This document shows positions 52,168-60,468 of a stretch of DNA of 64,000 nt, piece by piece. The position numbers were made by a program, and so were the translations under genes. The DNA is taken from NCBI GenBank assembly GCA_963205115.1, contig CAUJHV010000012.1, forward strand, positions 1 through 64,000, given 5' to 3'. Origin of the DNA: Pseudomonadota bacterium. GTDB taxonomy: Bacteria > Pseudomonadota > Gammaproteobacteria > Burkholderiales > Burkholderiaceae_C. Numbering within the stretch: position 1 is the stretch's first letter; each line of letters opens with the position of its first letter. The notes beneath the pieces were generated by a model, which made no database searches, was not told the origin of the DNA, and saw only the letters and a list, made by a program, of their open reading frames with translations.

Positions 52168-53262
52168 TCACGCCGACAGGCCGCGGCTGCGCGCCACTTC
52201 CATGCGCGCCAGGCGGTCGAACAGGCCGTACAGCCACTCGATGCGCGCGTCGATGCCTTGCGGCTCCAGCGCCGGCGCGACGCTGCCTGCGGCGGCGTCC
52301 ACCAGGAAGCGCGTGGCAGACAGTGCCGGCGTATCCTGGTCCTGGCGGTCGAAGCCGATCAACCAGGCGCGTGCGACCGATTGCAGCAGCAAGCCGAGCT
52401 TGCGTGTGCCCGGCACGCTGGCACGCCCGGCCAGGGGATTGAGCCCGTCGATCGCCACCTGGTGGCCGATCGCCGCGTACAGCGTGCGCGCGGCATGGAT
52501 ACCGGGGCGGCACGAGGCGGGCAGCTCGGCAATGCCGGCGTCCACACGCCGGTACAGCGCCTCGGCGGTGTCGAGCAGGCGCTGTACCACGCGGCCCAGC
52601 GCGGGGCTGTGCTGCGGCTGCGCCATCCAGGCGTCCGGGTCGATGCCGGCCTCGCGCAGCCAGGACAGCGGCAGGTACAGGCGGCCCTGGCGTGCGTCCT
52701 CGCCCACGTCGCGCGCGATGTTGGACAGCTGCATGGCCACGCCCAGGTCGCAGGCCCGCGCCAGACCGCTGGCGCTGCGCACGCCCATCAGCAAGGACAT
52801 CATCGCGCCCACCGATCCGGCCACGCGTGCGGCGTAGTCCTGCAGATCGGCCAGGGTCTCGTAGCGGCGCCCCTGGGCATCCCACTCGAAGCCTTCGATC
52901 AGCGCCTGCGGCAGTTCGGCGGGGATGGCGAACTGGCGCACCACCCAGGCCAGCGCGCGGTCGGCGCTGTGCGGGCCGGGCACGCCGTCGTACACGGCTG
53001 CCAGCCGGCGGCGCAGGGCCGCCACGGCATCGTCACTGCGCAGGGTGCTGGCGTCAGGCCTGCCGCCGGCGCACGGGTGGTGGCCGTCCACCTGTTGATC
53101 GACCTCGTCGTCGGCCTGCCGGCAGAAGGCGTACAGCGCGCAGGCCGGGTCGCGTACCGCGCGTGGCAGGAGGTAGGACGCGGCCAGGAAGGTGCGCGAG
53201 CCGTGTTGCAGGCGCTGGCGGCAGGCGCCGAGGTCCTTGTCGCGCGCCGTGGTGGCATTCAT
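52168..53262 (-). CDS. crtB: Phytoene synthase
   Basis: Condenses two GGPP to phytoene. 364 residues with the paired Asp-rich motifs FCRQADDEVDQ (DDEVD at 51-55) and LSNIARDVGEDARQGRLYLP, plus MMSLLMGVRS. ATG at 53262 overlaps the crtI stop by 4 bp (ATGA). An in-frame extension upstream shadows crtI. Confidence 0.95.
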   Translation of the reverse strand: MNATTARDKDLGACRQRLQHGSRTFLAASYLLPRAVRDPACALYAFCRQADDEVDQQVDGHHPCAGGRPDASTLRSDDAVAALRRRLAAVYDGVPGPHSADRALAWVVRQFAIPAELPQALIEGFEWDAQGRRYETLADLQDYAARVAGSVGAMMSLLMGVRSASGLARACDLGVAMQLSNIARDVGEDARQGRLYLPLSWLREAGIDPDAWMAQPQHSPALGRVVQRLLDTAEALYRRVDAGIAELPASCRPGIHAARTLYAAIGHQVAIDGLNPLAGRASVPGTRKLGLLLQSVARAWLIGFDRQDQDTPALSATRFLVDAAAGSVAPALEPQGIDARIEWLYGLFDRLARMEVARSRGLSA

Positions 53263-54851
53263 GTGCTGACCTCGCTTCCGTGGGGAACCACACTGTCGAG
53301 AATGCGTGCCGAAGACAGCACGCCCGGCAGCCCTGCGCCCGGGTGCGTGCCCGCGCCCACCAGGTACAGGCCGCGCACGTCCTCGCACCGGTTGTGGGGG
53401 CGGAACCACGCGCTCTGGGTCAGCAGGGGCGCCATGCCGAAGGCCGCGCCCAGGTGGCTGCCCAGCCGCTGTTCGAAGTCCAGCGGCGTGAGCATCCGCG
53501 AGCTGATGACGCGTGAACCCAGGCCCGGCAGCAGCGTGGATTCCAGCCGCTGCTGGATCGCGCGTCGCATGGGCTCGGCCTGGGTACGCCAGTCGGTGCC
53601 GCTTTCCAGGTGCGGCACCGGTGCCAGCGCGTAGAAGGTGTCGCAGCCCGGCGGTGCCACCGAGGCGTCGCTGGCCGTGGGCCGGTGCAGGTAGAGGCTG
53701 AAATCCTCGGTCAACACCTTGCGGTTGAAGATGTCGTGCAGCAGGCCCTTGTAGCGCGGCCCCAGCGCGATCGTGTGGTGCGCCACGTCGGGGTACTGGC
53801 CGCGCACGCCGAAGTACCAGACGAACAGGCTCATCGAGTACTTGGCGCGCTTGACCTTGCGGTCGGTCCACTGGCGCCGGTGTTCGGGCGCCAGCAGCTT
53901 CAGGTAGGTGTTGGCGGTGTCGGCGTTGGACACCACGGCCTGCGCGCGCACCACCTCGCCATCGGCCAACTGCACGCCCACAGCCGCGCCTTGCTCGACC
54001 AGGATGCGCGCCACCGGCGCCTGGCAGCGCACGACGCCGCCCAGGCCTTCGATCAGCTGGACCATGCCGCGCACCAGCGCACCGGTTCCGCCCACGGCCC
54101 AGTGCACGCCGTGGCGGCGCTCCAGGTGCGAGATCAGCGAATAGACCGAGGTCGTGGCAAAGGGGTTGCCGCCCACCAGCAGCGAGTGGAAGGTCAGCGC
54201 CATGCGCAGCCGCTCGTCGCGCACATGGCGGCAGGCCATGCCGTAGACCGTGCGCCAGCCCTGCAGCTTCATCAGCTGCGGCGCCACGCGGGCCATGTCC
54301 GTCCAGTGGTCGAAGGGCACGTGCGCCAGCTGCTCGAAGCCGACCTTGTAGATCTGCTCGCTGGCGGCCATGAAACGCTCGTAGCCCGCGACGTCATCGG
54401 GCGACAGACGGGCCACTTCCGCACGCATGGCCTGAGCGTCGCCGCTGTAGTCCATGCACTTTCCGTCGTCGAAGCGGATGCGGTAGAACGGAAAGACGGG
54501 CTTCAGCGTCACGTCGTCGGACAGGCGGCGGCCGGCTATCGACCACAGTTCCTCCAGCAGGAAGGGCGCGGTGATGACCGTGGGGCCGGCGTCGAAGGTG
54601 AAGCCGTCCTGGCGGTGCACGTAGGCGCGGCCCCCGGGCGCGTCCAGGCGTTCGAGCACCGTGACCTGCCAGCCGCGGGCCAGCAGCCGCACCGCGGCTG
54701 CCAGGCCGCCAAAGCCACTGCCGATGACGATGGCCTGGGGTCGTTGTCCGGCCCGCGCGGGCGGCGCGGCGTCCCGTCGGCCGTCTGCCGGCGGCGATGC
54801 CGGTCCGGTGCCAACTGCGTCACGCGAAATGGTTACCGGTAGTGTCAACAT
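53259..54851 (-). CDS. crtI: Phytoene desaturase
   Basis: Desaturates phytoene to neurosporene and/or lycopene. 530 residues: an unusually long Pro/Ala/Arg-rich N-terminus of about 38 residues, FAD motif AIVIGSGFGGLAAAVRLLARGWQVTVLERLDAPGGRAY, DAGPTVITAPFLLEELW, and the C-terminal GLYLVGAGTHPGAGLPGVLSSARI. The first ATG (54851) lies only 6 nt after a good -10 box, so the mRNA may be leaderless. Whether it performs three or four desaturations cannot be read from the sequence. Confidence 0.95.
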   Translation of the reverse strand: MLTLPVTISRDAVGTGPASPPADGRRDAAPPARAGQRPQAIVIGSGFGGLAAAVRLLARGWQVTVLERLDAPGGRAYVHRQDGFTFDAGPTVITAPFLLEELWSIAGRRLSDDVTLKPVFPFYRIRFDDGKCMDYSGDAQAMRAEVARLSPDDVAGYERFMAASEQIYKVGFEQLAHVPFDHWTDMARVAPQLMKLQGWRTVYGMACRHVRDERLRMALTFHSLLVGGNPFATTSVYSLISHLERRHGVHWAVGGTGALVRGMVQLIEGLGGVVRCQAPVARILVEQGAAVGVQLADGEVVRAQAVVSNADTANTYLKLLAPEHRRQWTDRKVKRAKYSMSLFVWYFGVRGQYPDVAHHTIALGPRYKGLLHDIFNRKVLTEDFSLYLHRPTASDASVAPPGCDTFYALAPVPHLESGTDWRTQAEPMRRAIQQRLESTLLPGLGSRVISSRMLTPLDFEQRLGSHLGAAFGMAPLLTQSAWFRPHNRCEDVRGLYLVGAGTHPGAGLPGVLSSARILDSVVPHGSEVST

Positions 54852-54857
54852 TGGAGG

Positions 54858-54886
54858 ATAGTACAACTGTCAATAAAGGATGACAA
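54858..54886 (-). promoter_or_regulatory. Promoter of crtIB, closely abutting the start codon
   Basis: Read leftward: TTGTCA (54886-54881), 17-bp spacer, TACTAT (54863-54858), then 6 nt to the crtI ATG. The geometry predicts transcription from the A of the ATG or within a base or two of it. The PpsR operator fills the -35 and spacer. Confidence 0.55.
54868..54885. promoter_or_regulatory. PpsR/CrtJ operator between crtI and ppsR2
   Basis: TGT-caataaaggatg-ACA, exact TGT-N12-ACA match. It overlaps the crtI -35 box and could also control rightward transcription of ppsR2-bphP, giving feedback on the second regulator. Confidence 0.8.
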
Positions 54887-55089
54887 TCGTGGCGACAGCG
54901 CATTCGGTCGCCGGGGCTGCCTCCAAACAGAAACGACCCCTTCGCCGCGGTGGCACCACGGCAGCGAACCCGGCGCGTCCCCCTATTGCGTCAGGTCGTC
55001 AAAGGGCCCATGTGCTAATGTGCAATCCTTACTTGCCCGTGAGCGCGCGTCACCGTGGTGCCGTCCCAGTCCGAACGTGGAGAAGCCAC

Positions 55090-56520
55090 TTGAGCCAAGC
55101 TCCTGCAGCCCCCGCACCGGTTCAGGCCGACCTGCCTGACCTGGCGGCGCTGTCTGGGCTGGCCCCGGAACTGGCGCAGACCTTCGTGTCCATTGCCAGT
55201 GACATCGCGCTGGTCATCGACCGCCACGGCGTCATCCGCAATGTCGCCGTGGGCCAGGACCCGATCACCAGCGAAGCCGCCAGCTGGGTGGGCCGGCGCT
55301 GGGCCGACACCGTCACCGGGGACACCCAGCGCAAGGTGGAGCAGCTGCTCGACGAAGTGCGCAGCGCGGGCGTCACCCGCAGGCGCGAGGTGAGCCACCA
55401 GGCCCCGGGTGGCGCCGATCTGCCCGTGGCCTACGCGGCCATCCGCCTGGGGCGCGATGGTCCGGTGCTGGCCGTCGGGCGCGACCTGCGCGCCGTGGCG
55501 GCCATCCAGCAGAAATTCCTGGAGACGCAGCAGGAGCTCGAGCGCGACTACTGGCGCCAGCGCCAGGCCGAGTCCAGACGCCTGCTGCTGTTGCAGACGG
55601 CCCATGACGCGGTGCTGGTGGTGGATCCCACGGAATTGAAGGTGCTGGTGGCGAACCGCGCCGCGGGCCGGCTGTTCGGCACGCCTGCCGCCGCATTTGC
55701 CGGCGTGGCAGTCACCGACCTGGTGGCGCCGTCCGCCCGGCCTGGCGTGCACGAGCTGCTGATCATGACGCGCGCCTCCGGACGCCCGTCCGAGATGCGC
55801 GCCCACCGCCTGCCGAGGGACCCCGTGGACGCGCGTTCCGCGCATGTCGACCTGTCGGCCACGCCGCTGCGCATGGGCAACGAGATGCGCCTGCTGGTGC
55901 GGGCGCGCGCCGTGGAGCCCAACGCCACTCCGCTGGAGACCCGCGCCCCGGTGGCTGAAGACGCCGTCGTCATCACGGATCCCAGCGGTCGCGTCCTGAT
56001 GGCCAACGCGGTTTTTCTGGCCCGCTTCGGCCTGGTGTCGGATGGGGACGCGGTGGGCCACCAGCTGGCCGAGCTGCTGCAGGCGGACCCTGCATTGCTG
56101 GCGCCCGTGCTGGCGCAGACACGCCGCGAAGGCCTGGCCGAGCTGCATGCGCCCAATGGGCTGGACCTGTCGGCGGCGCTGCTGACCGAAGGCGACCAGG
56201 AGTGCATCGGCATCGTGCTGCACCGCCTGGGCCTGGCCTCCACCGGCATGCCGCTGCAGGCCACCGAACTGGCCCTGGCCGTGGACACCCTCGCGCAGCG
56301 TGTCGGCTTGGCCACGCTGCCCGACCTGATGCGCGAGGCCGCCGACCTGGCTGAGCGCCACCTGATCGAAGCCGCGCTCGCCCGCACCGCTGGCGACCCG
56401 CGCGCGGCGGCGCTGATGCTGGGCATCGGACTGGACAATCTGTGGGTTCGCCTGCAACACCACGGTATCGAGCCGCCGGGCTCGCCGCCGGACGGGAACC
56501 CCGCCAAACTGCTGAACTGA
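55090..56520 (+). CDS. ppsR2: Second PpsR-type regulator (PpsR2-like), partner of the bacteriophytochrome
   Basis: A 476-residue PpsR paralogue: N-terminal domain (LAQTFVSIASDIALVIDRHGVIRNVAVGQD), coiled-coil linker (AIQQKFLETQQELERDYWRQRQAESRRLL), PAS domains (LQTAHDAVLVVDPTE..., APVAEDAVVITDPSGRVLMANAVF) and a C-terminal Fis-like region. The start is a TTG with ggagaag 4-5 nt upstream; the frame is open to an ATG at 54880 but that part has no family character. Unlike the first PpsR it has Leu in place of the HTH Cys, and the helix-turn-helix reads AALMLGIGLDNLWVRLQHHG, lacking the SRQSLY of PpsR. Overlapped by or adjacent to bphP; PpsR2-BphP1 pairs occur in Bradyrhizobium and Rhodopseudomonas. 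Confidence 0.85.
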   Translation: MSQAPAAPAPVQADLPDLAALSGLAPELAQTFVSIASDIALVIDRHGVIRNVAVGQDPITSEAASWVGRRWADTVTGDTQRKVEQLLDEVRSAGVTRRREVSHQAPGGADLPVAYAAIRLGRDGPVLAVGRDLRAVAAIQQKFLETQQELERDYWRQRQAESRRLLLLQTAHDAVLVVDPTELKVLVANRAAGRLFGTPAAAFAGVAVTDLVAPSARPGVHELLIMTRASGRPSEMRAHRLPRDPVDARSAHVDLSATPLRMGNEMRLLVRARAVEPNATPLETRAPVAEDAVVITDPSGRVLMANAVFLARFGLVSDGDAVGHQLAELLQADPALLAPVLAQTRREGLAELHAPNGLDLSAALLTEGDQECIGIVLHRLGLASTGMPLQATELALAVDTLAQRVGLATLPDLMREAADLAERHLIEAALARTAGDPRAAALMLGIGLDNLWVRLQHHGIEPPGSPPDGNPAKLLN

Positions 56521-56527
56521 GGGCCCT

Positions 56528-58744
56528 CTGACTTACAGCCCGCCTTTCGGCCAAGCCGACCTCACCAACTGCGAGCGCGAGCTGATCCACCTGGCGGGGT
56601 CGGTGCAGCCGCACGGCCTGCTGCTGGTGCTGCAGGAGCCTGATCTGGTGATCCTGCAGGCGTCCGCCAACACCGCGGCGCTGATGGGCCAGCCGACGTC
56701 GGACCTGTTCGGCAGGCGCCTGGACGAACTGGGCGGCGACCTGGCCCCGCTGGTGCGCCAGCGCCTGGGCGAGTCCGATCTGGTCGAGCCTGTGGCCTTG
56801 CTGGCGAGCACCCGTGCGGGCGCAGCGCCGGGCGCGCGCAGCCACCAGTGGGAAGGTGCGCTGCACCGCGTGCAACCGGGCCTTCTGGCGGTCGAGCTGG
56901 AGCCTGTGCCGTCCAGCGCCGCCGAGACCGTGAACCTGGAGCAGGGCCCGCTGATGCAGCTCGTGGCCAGTGCGGTGCATCGCTTCAGCGCTGCTGCGTC
57001 ACTGGGCGTGCTGGCCGATGCCGCGGTGCAGTGCTTCCGCGACCTGACCGGCTATGACCGCGTGATGGTCTACAAGTTCGACGCCGACGGCCACGGCAAG
57101 ATCATTGCCGAGGCGCGCGACCCGCGACTGGAGTCCCTGCTGGGCCACCACTATCCCGCTACCGACATCCCGCAGCGCGCGCGCGAGCTGTACCTGCGCA
57201 ACCGTGTGCGGGTGCTGGTGGACGTGCACTACACGCCGTCCGTGCTGCACGCGGCCAAGGATGCCGGCAGTCCGGACGAGCTGGACATGTCGATGTGCTA
57301 CCTGCGCAGCATGTCGCCCCTGCACCTGCAGTACCTGAAGAACATGGGCGTCACGGCCACGCTGGTGGTGTCCCTGGTGCGTGAAGGGCGCTTGTGGGGG
57401 CTGGTGGCCGCGCACCACTACAGCCCGCGCAACCTGCGCTACGCCGTGCGGGCGGCCTGCGACCTGATGGCCGAGGTGGTGTCCACACGCATCGCGACCA
57501 TCGAGAACTACGCCCACGCTCAGGTGGCCGTGCTGGTGCGTCGGCTCGAGCAGCGCCTGGTGGAGGCCACCGCCACCGAAGGCGAATGGCGCATGGCGCT
57601 GCTGCGCAATCCGAGCACCTTGCTGCAGCCGCTGGAAGCCACCGGCGCGGCGCTCTTCACGGACGGCGAGATCCTCACCTCGGGCGAAGTACCTTCCACG
57701 CCCGAGTTGCGGGCCTTGCTGGCCTGGGTGGACCAGCAGGCCGTCGACGGCATGTTCAGTTGTTCGTCGGTGGGCAAGGCCAACCCGGCCCTGGATTCGC
57801 TGACACCCACCGCTGGGGGTGTATTGGCCGTCAAGCTGGCCACCGAGCGTCCGGACTACCTGATGTGGTTCCGCAAGGAGCAGCTGCTCACCGTGACCTG
57901 GGCCGGCGACCCGTCCAAGCCGATGGTGGGCAACGACCCGCTGGAGCTGTCGCCGCGCCGATCATTTGCTGCCTGGTCCGAGATCGTGCGCGGCACGGCG
58001 CTGACCTGGACCAGCGCCGACCTGGCGCTGGGTCGCGCCATCGGCGCCGCGCTGGTCGACATCATCGTGCAGGTGCACGCCGTGCGGCTGCTGGTGGCCG
58101 AGCATCAGCTGTCCAACGTTCGAAGCAAGGTGCAGAGCTCGGGTGAGCCGGTGGTGATTGCCGATGCGCAGGGCCGTGTGCTCTTCTGCAACCACGCCTT
58201 CACCCAGCTCACCGGGGCAGAACTGCGCGACCTGCCGGCGCTGTCCGATGTGGCGGCACTGTTCACGCAAGCCGGGTGCCTGACCCAGGCACTGTCCGCG
58301 CTGCCTGGCGGCCACGCGCCGTGGCGCGGCGAACTGCAGCTGGCGCGCGGTGATGGTGAGCCCCTGCCGGTGGCCGCCCGTGCCGAACTCGTGCCGGGAC
58401 GCGACGGCAATGCCATGGGCTACATGATCATGCTGTTCGATCTGCGCGACCGCAAGCGTGCCGCGGCGGCACGCGCGCACCTGGAGCAGTCCATGCTGCT
58501 GGCCGCGCACGTGCAGCGCCAGCGCCGGGCCCGCAGCGATCCGACGCAGGTGCCGGACGAAGTGGTGAATGCGATCCTGGGCAATGCAAGCCTGGCGGCG
58601 ATGGACATTGCCGACGGTTCGGTGGGCACGCCTGTGGCGAGCCTGCTGGAGGAGCTGGAAATCTCCACCCGGCGCGCGACGGCGCTGTACGACCAGATCC
58701 GCGAGTTCGCTGCGCGGCCCGACGGGGCTCAGGCCGAAGGCTGA
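56528..58744 (+). CDS. bphP: Bacteriophytochrome, BphP1-type (PAS-GAF-PHY-PAS-two-helix output, no kinase)
   Basis: Red/far-red photoreceptor binding biliverdin. From a CTG at 56528 (gaggg a few nt upstream, 7 nt after the ppsR2 stop) the protein has 738 residues and begins like bacteriophytochromes: YSPPFGQADLTNCEREL with chromophore Cys15, then LAGSVQPHGLLL. The first standard codon, a GTG at 56603, would delete that Cys. GAF: YPATDIP with Asp213, His266 in HLQYLKNMG. PHY tongue: PRRSF at 476-480. Output: a PAS domain (EPVVIADAQGRVLFCNHAF) and a helical end (LEELEISTRRATALYDQIREF); no HisKA or ATPase domain. This matches RpBphP1, which works by binding PpsR2 directly. Confidence 0.9.
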   Translation: MTYSPPFGQADLTNCERELIHLAGSVQPHGLLLVLQEPDLVILQASANTAALMGQPTSDLFGRRLDELGGDLAPLVRQRLGESDLVEPVALLASTRAGAAPGARSHQWEGALHRVQPGLLAVELEPVPSSAAETVNLEQGPLMQLVASAVHRFSAAASLGVLADAAVQCFRDLTGYDRVMVYKFDADGHGKIIAEARDPRLESLLGHHYPATDIPQRARELYLRNRVRVLVDVHYTPSVLHAAKDAGSPDELDMSMCYLRSMSPLHLQYLKNMGVTATLVVSLVREGRLWGLVAAHHYSPRNLRYAVRAACDLMAEVVSTRIATIENYAHAQVAVLVRRLEQRLVEATATEGEWRMALLRNPSTLLQPLEATGAALFTDGEILTSGEVPSTPELRALLAWVDQQAVDGMFSCSSVGKANPALDSLTPTAGGVLAVKLATERPDYLMWFRKEQLLTVTWAGDPSKPMVGNDPLELSPRRSFAAWSEIVRGTALTWTSADLALGRAIGAALVDIIVQVHAVRLLVAEHQLSNVRSKVQSSGEPVVIADAQGRVLFCNHAFTQLTGAELRDLPALSDVAALFTQAGCLTQALSALPGGHAPWRGELQLARGDGEPLPVAARAELVPGRDGNAMGYMIMLFDLRDRKRAAAARAHLEQSMLLAAHVQRQRRARSDPTQVPDEVVNAILGNASLAAMDIADGSVGTPVASLLEELEISTRRATALYDQIREFAARPDGAQAEG

Positions 58745-59397
58745 TCCACTGGCAGCTGTCCGGTCGCGACGCGCTGCTGCAGATCGTCGAAGAGCTGGCC
58801 GTGCCGGCTGAAGGCGGCGCAGGCTTCCTGAACCAGCGCCTGCACCTGCGCGTCGTTGTCCGCGAGCGGGTCCAGACCGGTGCGGAACGCCAGGGCCAGT
58901 GCCGCGGTGTGCGTGGCCGAGCCGAAGTCGTAGAAGGCCACGGCCTCGCCGGGCGCCAGCCCGAAGGCCTTGGCCACCATGCGCTTGAGGACCTGCCCGC
59001 CGTTGAGGTCACCCAGGTAGCGCACGTAGGCGTGTGCGGCCAGTGACAGCGGCTGGGTGTCTGCCAGCATTTGCAGGTGATGCGCGTAGGCCGTCGCCGC
59101 CGGCGTCAGCGGCAGGTCCACCCAGCCGGGACCGTGCAGCGCCTGCAGATCGGTGCCCAGTGCCTCGCGACGGACGAGATCGGCCAGCGGCAAGGCCTGC
59201 AGTTTGGGATGCGCGGCATGGCGTTGCAGCGCCGACTCCATCGCGCTGTAGATGGCATGCAGGTTGCGCAGGAGCAGCACATAGCCGCCGCGCGGCACCT
59301 GCCCGCGCAGCAGCGCGCTCATGAAGCCGCTGTGCTCAACCTCGCGGTGCAGGGCGTGCGTGGCGTCGCGCAGGCGCTGGGACAGGGGTGCGGTCAT
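58729..59397 (-). CDS. hmuO: Heme oxygenase (biliverdin supply for BphP)
   Basis: Cleaves heme to biliverdin, iron and CO. 222 residues: proximal region LRDATHALHREVE with His17 as heme ligand, and the distal helix YVRYLGDLNGGQVLKR. It overlaps the bphP 3' end by 16 bp in convergent orientation, a context that makes it the biliverdin supplier of the phytochrome (bphO function). The ferredoxin/reductase partner is not in the window. Confidence 0.93.
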   Translation of the reverse strand: MTAPLSQRLRDATHALHREVEHSGFMSALLRGQVPRGGYVLLLRNLHAIYSAMESALQRHAAHPKLQALPLADLVRREALGTDLQALHGPGWVDLPLTPAATAYAHHLQMLADTQPLSLAAHAYVRYLGDLNGGQVLKRMVAKAFGLAPGEAVAFYDFGSATHTAALALAFRTGLDPLADNDAQVQALVQEACAAFSRHGQLFDDLQQRVATGQLPVDQPSA

Positions 59398-59576
59398 GGG
59401 GCGTGTGCGTCGGTGGCTGTGCGGCTCATCGGTTGGGCTGATCGGTTCGACTCATCTGTCCGGTCATCTGCTCGTCTCATGATAGCCAGCGGCCCACCCT
59501 GGGCGCAGGCCCTGCGCAACAATGCGCGCATGTCTGCCAACGCCGGGAGATTGCGCTGAGCCCCAGCCCGCCCTGG

Positions 59577-60452
59577 GTGGGATGCGACTGGCCACTGAGC
59601 GAGGCCAGCCAATGGGTCGACGTGGGTCACCAGCGCTGGCACGTGCAGCGCCTGGGGCAGGGGCCCGGCAAGGGTGTGCTGCTCCTGCTGCACGGCACCG
59701 GCGCGTCCACGCACAGCTGGCGCGCGCTGGCCCCGCTGCTGGCGCCTGACTTCGAGTTGCTGATCCCCGACCTGCCCGGCCATGGCTTCAGCGAGCCGCT
59801 GCCGCCAGCGCAGCGCTCGCTGCCCGGCATGGCGCGCGCGCTGGGAGCACTGCTCACGCATCTGCAGGTGACGCCGCACGCCGTGTTGGGCCACTCGGCC
59901 GGCGCGGCCTTGATGATGCGGCTGGCGCTGGATGCGCCGTGGACCGCGCCGACGCTCGTGGGCCTGAATGCCGCCTTGATGCCCTTCGACGGCATCGCCG
60001 GCTGGTGGTATGCGCCCATGGCCTGGCTGCTGGCGCGCAACCCGCTGGTGCCGCGCCTGGCCGCCTGGCGCGCGCAGGACGAGCGTGCCGTGCGCCGCCT
60101 GATCGATGCCACCGGCTCGCGCCTGGATGCGCGCGGCGTGTCGCTGTACGCGCAGCTGCTGCGTCAGCCGCGCCACGTGGCGGGCGTGCTGGCGATGATG
60201 TCCAACTGGAATCTTCAGCAGCTGCAGGCCGACCTGCCGCGGCTGCGCTGCCTGCTGTGCCTGGTGGCGGCCGACGGTGACCTGACGGTGCCGCCGCGCC
60301 AGGCACAGCAGTCAGCGTCACGCGTGCCGGGCGCAACCGTGCAGTGGCTGCAAGGGCTGGGGCACCTCGCGCACGAAGAGGCGCCCGAGCGGGTGGCGGA
60401 CGTGCTGCTCGCATGCCTGGCGGGCGGCGCCAGGCCGCGCGCGGCTCCGTAG
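59577..60452 (+). CDS. bchO: BchO, alpha/beta-hydrolase of the Mg-chelatase locus
   Basis: A 291-residue alpha/beta-hydrolase fold protein: oxyanion-loop segment LLLLHGTGASTHSWRALAPLL, DLPGHGFSEP, nucleophile elbow LGHSAGAALMMRLAL and the late His in LGHLAHEEAPERV. Its neighbourhood (bchI-bchD convergent) identifies it as BchO, whose exact reaction is not established. The start is uncertain: GTG at 59577 is used here; a CTG at 59556 has a better-placed gggaga and would add seven residues (SPSPPWV after the start). Confidence 0.88.
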   Translation: MGCDWPLSEASQWVDVGHQRWHVQRLGQGPGKGVLLLLHGTGASTHSWRALAPLLAPDFELLIPDLPGHGFSEPLPPAQRSLPGMARALGALLTHLQVTPHAVLGHSAGAALMMRLALDAPWTAPTLVGLNAALMPFDGIAGWWYAPMAWLLARNPLVPRLAAWRAQDERAVRRLIDATGSRLDARGVSLYAQLLRQPRHVAGVLAMMSNWNLQQLQADLPRLRCLLCLVAADGDLTVPPRQAQQSASRVPGATVQWLQGLGHLAHEEAPERVADVLLACLAGGARPRAAP

Positions 60453-60468
60453 CGCCGTTCAACGCCCG

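Noticed and set aside
54880..55089. N-terminal extension of PpsR2 from the ATG at 54880
   Set aside because: The ATG lies inside the PpsR operator and the extra 70 residues have no PpsR similarity; the TTG at 55090 with ggagaag fits the paralogue's length and N-terminus.
56603..58744. Gene call for the phytochrome starting at GTG 56603
   Set aside because: It would omit the conserved SPPFGQADLTNCERE segment with the chromophore Cys that is encoded directly upstream in the same frame.
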